From Aquisediminimonas sp031376385 (GTDB lineage: Bacteria > Pseudomonadota > Alphaproteobacteria > Sphingomonadales > Sphingomonadaceae), in contig JANMDQ010000018.1 in the NCBI GenBank assembly GCA_031376385.1, positions 14,243-78,242 of the forward strand: a DNA stretch of 64,000 bases, read 5' to 3'. Position numbers and translations under genes: made by a program. Numbering within the stretch: the stretch's first letter is position 1; each line of letters begins with the position of its first letter. The notes below the pieces were generated by a model that was not told the DNA's origin, did no database searches, and saw nothing but the letters and a program-made list of their open reading frames with translations. Below, piece after piece: positions 52,461 to 59,802 of this stretch.

Positions 52461-53842
52461 GCTGCGGGCGTCCAGTGGGGCTGTTTCCCCCAGCCTTGCG
52501 GTGCGGCTCTCCATTCAGGCCCATCGTCACTCTCTTGGGCGCGGCGGCGCTGGGCATAGCTGTCCAGCCCGATTTGCATGCCGACCAGCAGATAGATGAA
52601 AGGCTGATACGCAACGCCGACAAATGTTGCGCCAATCAAGTAAATGACATGCGCATGTTGCAGAGCTTCGGCCAGACTGCCCATCCATTGGCCATTTTGT
52701 TCATCGCGCTTTTTGTAGCGCCTACGGATGACTTCCATACGGAACAAGCCGACGACATGGATGGTCAGCCAGAGGATGAGACCGGGATAGCCTTGTTCGC
52801 CCAGCACTTCGAAATAGGCACTGTGATAGGCGCGGGCCTTATCCTCCACGACATTGGCTTCGATGTTCACTTGACCGCCTGCCTCGCTGGAGCTGACAGT
52901 TTCAAAGCGTATTTTGTTGCCGCGATAAGCGTCAAAGCCTCCCCCCAAGGGGTGGTCTGCAGCATAGTCAATGGTCCATTTCCAAACGGCGATTCGCGTG
53001 GCTGCGGATTGATCGCCCTTATAGGTTTTGATTGTGCCCATCCGGTCTGAAAAGCTGCTGGGGAGCAAAGGAACAGCGACTGCTGCGGCAGCACCCATCA
53101 GGAAGATATAGAGGAAGCGGCGCTTTGTGCTGCGCAACGACAGCAGGGCAAGCACCGCTATACAAATGAGTCCCGTGCGGGCCTGCGTTCCAATCGGGAT
53201 CAGCAGACAGGCGAAGATGAACGCGGCGCAAAACAGATTGGCGGGCCAGCCTTTCGGGAAAATCGTATTATATTTGCGCAAATAGAGGATGAGCGGAATG
53301 ATACAGATTGCCGCCATCGAGATACTGCTCGATTCGTACAGACCGACATTGTTGGCGATCATGAGGTTGAGCACGCCGTATCCGCCTCCCGATGCCAGCG
53401 TCTTAACGCCACCAACAATGATGATCGCGGCGGCAGAAAGGGTCATGAATAGCGCCAAGGCCTCCATCCGCAGCCGCGTGGTGAGTGTGAAGGGCAGGAA
53501 TATGGCAAAGGCCAGTGATTTCCAGACCCATCCCCACTTGTCACTGGCGGGCAGGGGGAAATCCGCCATGGTCGTGGTGATGCCGCAATAAATCAGGAAC
53601 AGGATCATCACCACTTGGCGAAACGTGATGCGGGTATGCTTGTGACTGTCCGCGACTGCCCATCCAAGGACCGCCAAGCCAATGGCAATCTGGGACACGG
53701 GCACGCTATTCAACAGGAAATAGGTCAGTCGTTGCGGCGCGACGATATCGATATAGACATAGGCAAGCACAAAAATGAAAGGCCGCCTAAACCCCATGCC
53801 TAGGATGACGGCCAGAAAACCAAGGAACGCAAGATCACGCAC
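52457..53842 (-). CDS. O-antigen ligase-like protein, exosortase A-associated type
   Basis: A 461-aa polytopic membrane protein with about ten spans and a large periplasmic loop containing ATRIAVWKWTIDYAADHPLGGG, the Wzy/WaaL-type region. The N-terminal RPFIFVLAYVYIDIVAPQRLTYFLLN strongly recalls the putative O-glycosylation ligase family linked to exosortase A systems (TIGR03097). TTG 53851 is an alternative start, but GTG 53842 is better spaced from an AAGGG. It overlaps the 46-aa gene upstream by 8 nt and the acyltransferase downstream by 4 nt. Confidence 0.85.
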   Translation of the reverse strand: MRDLAFLGFLAVILGMGFRRPFIFVLAYVYIDIVAPQRLTYFLLNSVPVSQIAIGLAVLGWAVADSHKHTRITFRQVVMILFLIYCGITTTMADFPLPASDKWGWVWKSLAFAIFLPFTLTTRLRMEALALFMTLSAAAIIIVGGVKTLASGGGYGVLNLMIANNVGLYESSSISMAAICIIPLILYLRKYNTIFPKGWPANLFCAAFIFACLLIPIGTQARTGLICIAVLALLSLRSTKRRFLYIFLMGAAAAVAVPLLPSSFSDRMGTIKTYKGDQSAATRIAVWKWTIDYAADHPLGGGFDAYRGNKIRFETVSSSEAGGQVNIEANVVEDKARAYHSAYFEVLGEQGYPGLILWLTIHVVGLFRMEVIRRRYKKRDEQNGQWMGSLAEALQHAHVIYLIGATFVGVAYQPFIYLLVGMQIGLDSYAQRRRAQESDDGPEWRAAPQGWGKQPHWTPAA

Positions 53843-53975
53843 GGCGCCCAAAACCCTTGGTCTTTTCGTCCGGCTCGGCGCTTTCTTCGCTGTCCAAGTC
53901 GGGCCGCAACATCAGGCGCACAGCGACGTAGAAGAGCAACGCGTGACTAAGCGCCAGAGAGAAAGTGTCGATCAT
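53835..53975 (-). CDS. 46-aa single-span membrane protein upstream of the ligase
   Basis: A short gene found by translating the gap between the ligase and the divergent glycosyltransferase. The product begins MIDTFSLALSHALLFYVAV, one likely membrane helix (about residues 5-24), then RPDLDSEESAEPDEKTK, a charged tail. Its stop lies inside the ligase start region, so the two are translationally coupled. No family name is known to me; conserved placement in exosortase A loci would support it. Confidence 0.6.
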   Translation of the reverse strand: MIDTFSLALSHALLFYVAVRLMLRPDLDSEESAEPDEKTKGFGRRA

Positions 53976-54038
53976 TGGCCTGCATTAGCAACAGTCGGTT
54001 GACGTGACGTTAAGTTTAACTGTGCAAATGCAATCCGC

Positions 54039-55244
54039 ATGACGCTTCGCATTCTCCATGTTCTGGATCACAGCCTTCCGCTGCACAGCGGCTACACCTT
54101 TCGCACTCGCGCGATAATGAAGGCCCAGCAAGCGCGCGGTTGGGACGTTGTGGGTGCTACAAGCGTGCGCCACAGCGCGAAAGGGCCACCCTGCGAAGAG
54201 GTGGACGGGCTCACATTCTACCGCACTGATCCCATCAAGTCCGCGCCAAGCCCTCTCGGCGAATGGCGCGAGATTGCGGCCCTTGCAGCTTCGATAAAGC
54301 GCGTCGCGGCGGTGTTTAAGCCGGATATCATTCATGCGCATTCGCCTGTGCTGACCGCTCTAGGCGCGATGAAAGCCGCTGTTCCTGACGTGCCACTGCT
54401 GTATGAAATTCGTGCCTTTTGGGAGGATGCCGCCGTTGGCAATGGCACAGGCACAGAAGGATCAATCAAATACCGCCTGACCAAAGCGATCGAAACATGG
54501 ACCGTGCGCCGCGCGGATGCGGTCGCGGTCATTTGCGAAGGCCTGCGGGGCGATTTGATCAAGCGTGGCATTGATCCCGACAAGATCATGGTTTCCCCGA
54601 ACGGCGTTGATCTGGACCTTTTTGGCGATCCGCCCCCTGCCGATCTGGCGCTACAAGCGAAACTGGGCCTCACCGGTGCTGAAGTCATTGGCTTTGTCGG
54701 CAGCTATTATGACTATGAAGGGTTAGATGATCTGATCGCTGCCATGCCTGCACTTGTCGCATCGCGACCATCGCTTCACCTTTTGCTTGTTGGCGGCGGT
54801 CCGATGGAGGCGGCGCTCAAAGCTCTCTCTTCAGCTCCGGGTTTGTCTGACCGTATCCATTTCGTCGGTCGTGTGCCCCATGAGGAGGTCGAGCGCTATT
54901 ACGGCCTGATCGATATCCTTGTTTACCCGCGCAAGAAAATGCGGCTGACCGATTTGGTGACACCGCTGAAGCCTCTGGAGGCGATGGCGCAGATGCGGCT
55001 AGTGGCAGCGTCTGACATTGGCGGCCACCGCGAACTGATCAAAGACGGCGTCACTGGCACTTTATTTGCGCCTGACAGCCCGCAGCAACTGGCAGAATCA
55101 GTCGCCGAAATGTTCACCCACCGCGATTTGTGGCCGGAACGACGCGAAACCGCCCGCAAATATGTTGAACAGGATCGTAACTGGTCGTCAAACATTTCGC
55201 GTTATGAACCCATCTACCGGAAATTGACCGGCAAGTCTGTTTAG
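54039..55244 (+). CDS. GT4 glycosyltransferase, exosortase A/PEP-CTERM-associated type
   Basis: A 401-aa GT-B glycosyltransferase. The opening RILHVLDHSLPLHSGYTFRT is the hallmark of the family linked to XrtA/PEP-CTERM systems (TIGR04063). The C-terminal half has VSPNGVDLDLFG and the donor-site region with TPLKPLEAMAQ, where the usual glutamate is present in PLEAM. It is divergent from the ligase operon, and the two would act on the same exported glycan. Confidence 0.88.
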   Translation: MTLRILHVLDHSLPLHSGYTFRTRAIMKAQQARGWDVVGATSVRHSAKGPPCEEVDGLTFYRTDPIKSAPSPLGEWREIAALAASIKRVAAVFKPDIIHAHSPVLTALGAMKAAVPDVPLLYEIRAFWEDAAVGNGTGTEGSIKYRLTKAIETWTVRRADAVAVICEGLRGDLIKRGIDPDKIMVSPNGVDLDLFGDPPPADLALQAKLGLTGAEVIGFVGSYYDYEGLDDLIAAMPALVASRPSLHLLLVGGGPMEAALKALSSAPGLSDRIHFVGRVPHEEVERYYGLIDILVYPRKKMRLTDLVTPLKPLEAMAQMRLVAASDIGGHRELIKDGVTGTLFAPDSPQQLAESVAEMFTHRDLWPERRETARKYVEQDRNWSSNISRYEPIYRKLTGKSV

Positions 55245-55253
55245 GAGCCAGCA

Positions 55254-56204
55254 ATGGCAAAGCGTTTCAAAGATGTACCCAATGTGCCGTTCGCGCCGGT
55301 GGCCGCCGTGCTGTTCGCGCTGGTCGTAACCGCGCTGATGTTTGCGACGCCAGCTTGGCGGCTCGAACGGCTCGTGACCTTTACGGGCCTGTCCGACATT
55401 CTTTCGGCTGCGCGTCCGCCACTGGGTGATACAGCGCGCACTTTGATGGCCATCACATCGGGCCTTTTCACCTTCATTTTCCTATGGGCTGTTCTGCGAC
55501 CGCTTGAAAAGCTCATTCACAATCGCGGCAGGGGGGCTCTCACGCGCTCTTACACTTTCGGAACGAAGCAAAACGTGGAAACTGCCCCGGTAGCTGCCAA
55601 CACCAATGCTCCATCGCGCAAGCCGATTTTTGCAGCGGGAGATTTGGGTGCGCCGCTCATGTCAGATGCGGCTTTGTCCTCCGGGGGGGAGCTGTTTCTT
55701 GATGCCGCGATGATTGATGCACCTCTACCCGGCTCAAACTCAATTCCCGTTGACGCTGAATTACTGCATGATCATCTGCCTGCCGATGATATTCAGCAAA
55801 TACCTTCGATACTGATCGACACGCCTGAACCGGTTGTGGCGGAAACCGAAGTCGCTGCGTTCGAACCAGCCCCACAAGAAACAGTCATTGAATGGCTGTC
55901 GCCCGAAAAAGTGGCTGTGCCTGAAATCATCGCCCATGAAGTTGCTGAGCCGCTGATGGAACCTTTTGTAGCGCCAGCGCCTGAAGTGGTTCATCCTTCG
56001 CCTGCAGAACCTGAGCCGATCTTTCCAGAACCTGTATCTGCCGCTGTGCCAGAGCCCACCCTTCGCGAATTGCTTGTGAAGTTTGAGGCTGCGTTGAAGA
56101 GGCGTGAAGCCGTGGCAGGTCAGGACCGCGGTCCGTCGGCACAGATGCCTGAAACCACGGCCCAGTCTTTGCGAGATTTACTGGCCCATGGTCGCTTACG
56201 CTGA
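55254..56204 (+). CDS. Unknown membrane protein with long acidic Pro-rich tail
   Basis: A 316-aa product. Two hydrophobic segments (about residues 14-32 and 62-82) precede a long acidic region rich in Pro, Glu, Ala and Val, ending in a helical stretch LRELLVKFEAALKRRE. No family is recognised. It starts nine bases after the glycosyltransferase stop with AGGAG, so it is co-transcribed and may belong to the same surface-glycan pathway. Its 3' end overlaps the convergent gene by nine bases. Confidence 0.7.
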   Translation: MAKRFKDVPNVPFAPVAAVLFALVVTALMFATPAWRLERLVTFTGLSDILSAARPPLGDTARTLMAITSGLFTFIFLWAVLRPLEKLIHNRGRGALTRSYTFGTKQNVETAPVAANTNAPSRKPIFAAGDLGAPLMSDAALSSGGELFLDAAMIDAPLPGSNSIPVDAELLHDHLPADDIQQIPSILIDTPEPVVAETEVAAFEPAPQETVIEWLSPEKVAVPEIIAHEVAEPLMEPFVAPAPEVVHPSPAEPEPIFPEPVSAAVPEPTLRELLVKFEAALKRREAVAGQDRGPSAQMPETTAQSLRDLLAHGRLR

Positions 56205-56426
56205 CTCGACGGTCAGAGCCTCCACCATGATGCGCATGGCGGGCCCCGTTAGATCAAGACGCGCCGTAATATCGGCCAGCAGGTGACCGCTGAGTGTGAA
56301 GACAGCCTCTGATATCGCGTCCAATTTGCCTTGTATGCAGCCATTTGGCGCAATCCGTTCAATCGTGACTTCATGCCTGGCCCCCGAAAATGTGATGCTG
56401 GCCCATGGGGTGTGGCGACTACCCAC
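56196..56426 (-). CDS. Small protein of unknown function, start uncertain
   Basis: The last 75 or so residues of a longer open frame look like a real protein (TPWASITFSGARHEVTIERI, LDAISEAVFTLSGHLLADI, MRIMVEALTVESA). The part upstream overlaps a better small gene in another frame, so it is not taken as coding. GTG 56426 is given as the start, but no ribosome binding site is clear. A CTG at 56474 overlapping the upstream stop is another possibility. Small proteins with similar text seem to recur in sphingomonads from memory. Confidence 0.5.
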   Translation of the reverse strand: MGSRHTPWASITFSGARHEVTIERIAPNGCIQGKLDAISEAVFTLSGHLLADITARLDLTGPAMRIMVEALTVESA

Positions 56427-56470
56427 CAGCGCAAATTTGTCGCGACCAAAATAGCCTAGGATGACCGCTA

Positions 56471-56683
56471 TCAGTTGACGGCTGGGGTCTCCTTGGCCTG
56501 TGGGCGGTCTTGAGCGCTGGCGACTAGATAAGCCTCGATCCTTATTCGCAAGCGCGGCCCCGGCTGTCGGCCGTTCCGCAAATCCTTCATCAGATTGGGG
56601 TCTCGCGCCACGCGACGACCAAATTGGCAGGGGCGTTCCCTGCTGTCTTTCAGGTGTTGCTCGATTCGCTTCAACAAAATCAT
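56471..56683 (-). CDS. Small HTH-like protein divergent from the S24 repressor
   Basis: A 70-aa product (MILLKRIEQHLKDSRERPCQ) whose middle, QFGRRVARDPNLMKDLRNGR followed by RLRIRIEAYL, looks like a compact helix-turn-helix fold. ATG 56683 is favoured over 56695 because a GGAG lies six bases before it. It is transcribed away from a LexA/cI-type repressor across a region with paired operator-like sites, in the position of a Cro-like gene. Function is inferred from layout only. Confidence 0.7.
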   Translation of the reverse strand: MILLKRIEQHLKDSRERPCQFGRRVARDPNLMKDLRNGRQPGPRLRIRIEAYLVASAQDRPQAKETPAVN

Positions 56684-56714
56684 ACATGTCTCCATTCCTT
56701 CTTCGACTCGTGTT

Positions 56715-56779
56715 CTAGGAATGTTCCTATCTCAACATGATTTTCCTACTTGTCTAGGAATATTCTTATCGCTATAGGA
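56715..56779. promoter_or_regulatory. Paired operator-like sites between the HTH gene and the S24 repressor
   Basis: TAGGAA-TG-TTCCTA (56716-56729) is a perfect inverted repeat and TAGGAA-TA-TTCTTA (56755-56768) matches it with one mismatch, 39 bp apart. Further half-sites TTCCTA (56743-56748) and TAGGA (56775-56779) are present. A TTGTCT...TATAGG pair overlaps the second site, so repressor binding would block the repressor's own promoter. Confidence 0.7.
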
Positions 56780-56784
56780 TTTTT

Positions 56785-57426
56785 ATGGATAATGTTCGTG
56801 AAACGCTGGACCGGTTGATCCGGGAGCAAGGAGATGACTATGCGTCTATCTCGCGCCTATTGGGTCGTAATGCAGCTTATGTGCAGCAGTTCATCCGTCG
56901 GGGAACGCCCCGCAAACTGGATGAAGATGACCGCCGCCTGCTCGCGCGCTATTTTGGCGTTGATGAAGGTGTGCTGGGTGGTTTTGGCGCCCCTGTTGTT
57001 GCCGCAAAATTTCCTCTGAAACTTGTTCCGCGCTACGCCCTCGGTGCGTCGGCGGGGCCAGGCAGTCTGCCAGAGGATGAGGCCGCCATGGGCCAAATTG
57101 CCTTTGATCCCAAATGGCTCCGCACGCTGGGCGTATCCGCCACAGTCCTCTCAATGATCCGTGTCACAGGTGACTCTATGATGCCCACCCTGTCTGACGG
57201 GGATGAGATCATGGTCGACAGCAGTGACGCGGCGGAGGCGGTGCGCGATGGTATTTATGTGCTGCGGATGGATGATGCCCTGATCGTGAAGCGGATTGCC
57301 CCGAATCCCGCGACGCGGCGCTTTGCCATTCGCAGCGATAACCCGGCCTATCCCGATTGGCCCGATTGTGATCCTGCTGCCGTTATCATCATTGGCCGCG
57401 TCGTCTGGGCTGGGCGCAAGCTTTAG
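56785..57426 (+). CDS. LexA/cI-like repressor with S24 peptidase domain
   Basis: A 213-aa protein with an N-terminal helix-turn-helix region (about residues 15-60, ISRLLGRNAAYVQQFIRRG) and a C-terminal S24 self-cleavage domain. RVTGDSMMPTLSDGDEIMV carries the catalytic serine and DALIVKRIAP the lysine. Proteins of this kind are released from DNA by RecA-stimulated autocleavage, though an Ala-Gly or Cys-Gly cleavage site is only tentative here (LGASAGPGSL region). The start is only about six bases past the -10-like box, so the mRNA may have a very short leader. It is probably autoregulated. Confidence 0.88.
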   Translation: MDNVRETLDRLIREQGDDYASISRLLGRNAAYVQQFIRRGTPRKLDEDDRRLLARYFGVDEGVLGGFGAPVVAAKFPLKLVPRYALGASAGPGSLPEDEAAMGQIAFDPKWLRTLGVSATVLSMIRVTGDSMMPTLSDGDEIMVDSSDAAEAVRDGIYVLRMDDALIVKRIAPNPATRRFAIRSDNPAYPDWPDCDPAAVIIIGRVVWAGRKL

Positions 57427-57514
57427 GGTCAACACTTTATTCACTTAAAAAAATGGCGATGCCTTAGGCACTTCAGGTTAGTACGAAGGCACAATGGAAT
57501 GTAAGGGTAGCGAC

Positions 57515-57727
57515 ATGACGGAATCTGCACTCACGGTGAATCGCACCTCTGCGGATTTGGCAACAGAGATGATGGCTCTGTTCGGGAATGAGGCAGGCGG
57601 AGAGGCTGCTCGCCGCGCCAACTACTCCCGCAATTCTGGTAATGTCGTCGGCTATTGCGCATGGCGTCAGGCGCAGCGGCTTATCATTATTCTGGGGGCT
57701 GATGTGTCTGCGGGCACAATTCATTAA
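57515..57727 (+). CDS. Small conserved-looking protein of unknown function
   Basis: A 70-aa product (MTESALTVNRTSADLATEMM) with ARRANYSRNSGNVVGYCAWRQAQRLI and a final GTIH. ATG 57515 has AAGGG at good spacing. The pattern, with SRN..GN, CxWRQ and a C-terminal GTxH, recalls small hypothetical proteins common in sphingomonads, but no role is known. It follows the S24 repressor by about 90 nt. Confidence 0.65.
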   Translation: MTESALTVNRTSADLATEMMALFGNEAGGEAARRANYSRNSGNVVGYCAWRQAQRLIIILGADVSAGTIH

Positions 57728-57819
57728 ACTATGATTGAACATATTTCGCTCTGGCGAGTTTAGGGCTGTGGTCGGCGATTAGCGCTGGCGACTGCGAGAC
57801 CCACCAGCTAAGGCGAGCC

Positions 57820-59802
57820 ATGTTCAGTATAGCCCACTGCACCGCGACGGTGGCAGTGATATTGTCAATTTGTCCGTTGCCCAACCAAGGCTTGGCCATG
57901 GCACAGCAGCCTGCGCCAACGGAATCCGCACAGCCCGCGCCTTCTGCTCCGCCTGCACTTGAACCTGAAACGCCAATGGCAGACTTGCCCGATATCGGCG
58001 TGAATTGGCCCGATATGTCAGCGCCTGCCGCGTCGGAAGCCCCCGAAACTATTACAACAACTGATGCAACTGACAGCGGGGAACGCAAATATTCTTTCAC
58101 GATTGAAGGCGCAGACAAATTAAGCGCTGTGCCTCTTAAGGAGCGATTTAGTGCGCTGTCTGCGCTTAAAGCTGGGCAAAAAGACCGGGCCAATACCGCC
58201 CAGATTGACCGCCGGGTCCGCGAAGATCGGGATTTGCTGGAACAGATTTTGAAAACATCGGGCTATTATGATCCCGATGTGGAATCGATCGTCGAAAGCA
58301 GCGGGACAGGGGACATACTGGTCCGCTTCATCGTGAATGCGGGGCCGCTCTACCGGTTTGACAGTGTGCGCGTGGACGGCCTTGAAGGCACAGGCGTCAA
58401 AGCGCCCGAACTTGAAGCGACCTTTGGTGTGGCTGCTGAAGATGCAGTGGATGCTGATGATGTGGTTGCAGGGCGTGATGCGCTGGAAAAGACGCTGAAG
58501 GACGGCGGCTATCCCTTTGCCAAAGTGTCTGAGCCAGAAGTGGTGGTGGATCATGATGCGCGGTCAGGGGTGCTCGCCATGAATGTCGAAACCGGCGGAC
58601 TGCGCAATTTCGGCGCGATAAAAATTACATCCGCCAATCCGCCCTTTGATGCCAAACATGTAGGTGTAATTGCCAGGTTCAAGGCCGGGCAGCCTTTTGA
58701 TCAAACTAAGATTGAGGATTTGCGCCGTGCACTGGTGGCAACGGGCATTGTTGGCAGCGTCGCGATCACGCCGGTTCCGGCCGCTGATGTGACAGCGGCA
58801 GACATACAAGTGGCCCTGGAAAAGGCCCCCCTTCGCACCATCGCAGGTGAAATTGGTTATGATACTGGCGAAGGCATCCGTGCGGAGATTAATTGGACGC
58901 ACCGAAACTTCATCAAACCTGAAGGGGCGCTTACTCTGCGCGGCGTGGCCGGAACGCAGGAACAGTTGGCAGGCATCATCCTGCGCCAATCGAACTTTCG
59001 CAAACGTGATCATGTATTGAATGCAGCGCTGCTCGTCAGCAATCTGAACCGTAACGCTTTTGATGCGCGGACAGTGGAATTGTCGGCCAGTCTTGGGCGG
59101 CAATCCAACATCATTTGGCAAAAGCGCTGGACGTGGAGTGGGGGGATCGAGCTGCTCGCCACTGACGAACGCGATATGACGCGCGGCTTGCTTGCCGGTC
59201 GCACGACTTTCCTGATTGCTGCAGTACCGCTTTCAATCGGCTATGACCGTTCCAATGATTTGCTTAACCCCACAAAGGGCTTTCGCCTTTCAGCCCGAGT
59301 ATCGCCTGAGATATCGCTGAGGAATGGAACGAACAGTTATTTGCGCACACAAATTGATGGCAGTGCTTATCTGCCATTCGGAGACAGGCTTGTCATTGCT
59401 GCGCGCGCACGAATGGGTTCTATCTTTGGGGCGGATACGTTCAGCTTGGCACCGTCACGTCGTTTCTATTCCGGTGGCGGTGGATCAGTGCGGGGCTATG
59501 GCTATCAAAGCATTGGCCCGCGTGATGCATTTAACGACCCTGTTGGTGGCCGCAGCTTGGCGGAATTCGGTTTGGAAGCGCGGATACGGTTTGGTGATTT
59601 TGGCGTGGTGCCGTTCATTGATGGCGGCAGTATTTACGATACCCGCATCCCCAAATTCTCTGACTTTCGCTTAGGCGCTGGCATCGGTGGGCGTTATTAT
59701 TCCAGCTTTGGCCCGATCCGCATTGACGTCGGCACCCCGATCAACCCGCGCAAAGGGGATCCAAAACTAACGGTGTTTGTCTCATTGGGTCAGGCATTTT
59801 GA
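57820..59802 (+). CDS. tamA: Outer-membrane autotransporter assembly protein TamA
   Basis: Omp85-family outer-membrane protein. A signal peptide ends near GLAMAQ (about residue 28) and a Pro/Ala-rich linker follows. Next come POTRA repeats (about residues 90-330) with FDSVRVDGLEG and FGAIKITSANPPF, and then a 16-strand barrel domain. The barrel has the conserved GGGGSVRGYGYQSIGPRD, whose RGY triad sits in the lumen. The barrel ends in phenylalanine, as outer-membrane barrels usually do. The next gene is tamB, overlapping by 4 nt, which separates TamA from BamA. Confidence 0.93.
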   Translation: MFSIAHCTATVAVILSICPLPNQGLAMAQQPAPTESAQPAPSAPPALEPETPMADLPDIGVNWPDMSAPAASEAPETITTTDATDSGERKYSFTIEGADKLSAVPLKERFSALSALKAGQKDRANTAQIDRRVREDRDLLEQILKTSGYYDPDVESIVESSGTGDILVRFIVNAGPLYRFDSVRVDGLEGTGVKAPELEATFGVAAEDAVDADDVVAGRDALEKTLKDGGYPFAKVSEPEVVVDHDARSGVLAMNVETGGLRNFGAIKITSANPPFDAKHVGVIARFKAGQPFDQTKIEDLRRALVATGIVGSVAITPVPAADVTAADIQVALEKAPLRTIAGEIGYDTGEGIRAEINWTHRNFIKPEGALTLRGVAGTQEQLAGIILRQSNFRKRDHVLNAALLVSNLNRNAFDARTVELSASLGRQSNIIWQKRWTWSGGIELLATDERDMTRGLLAGRTTFLIAAVPLSIGYDRSNDLLNPTKGFRLSARVSPEISLRNGTNSYLRTQIDGSAYLPFGDRLVIAARARMGSIFGADTFSLAPSRRFYSGGGGSVRGYGYQSIGPRDAFNDPVGGRSLAEFGLEARIRFGDFGVVPFIDGGSIYDTRIPKFSDFRLGAGIGGRYYSSFGPIRIDVGTPINPRKGDPKLTVFVSLGQAF

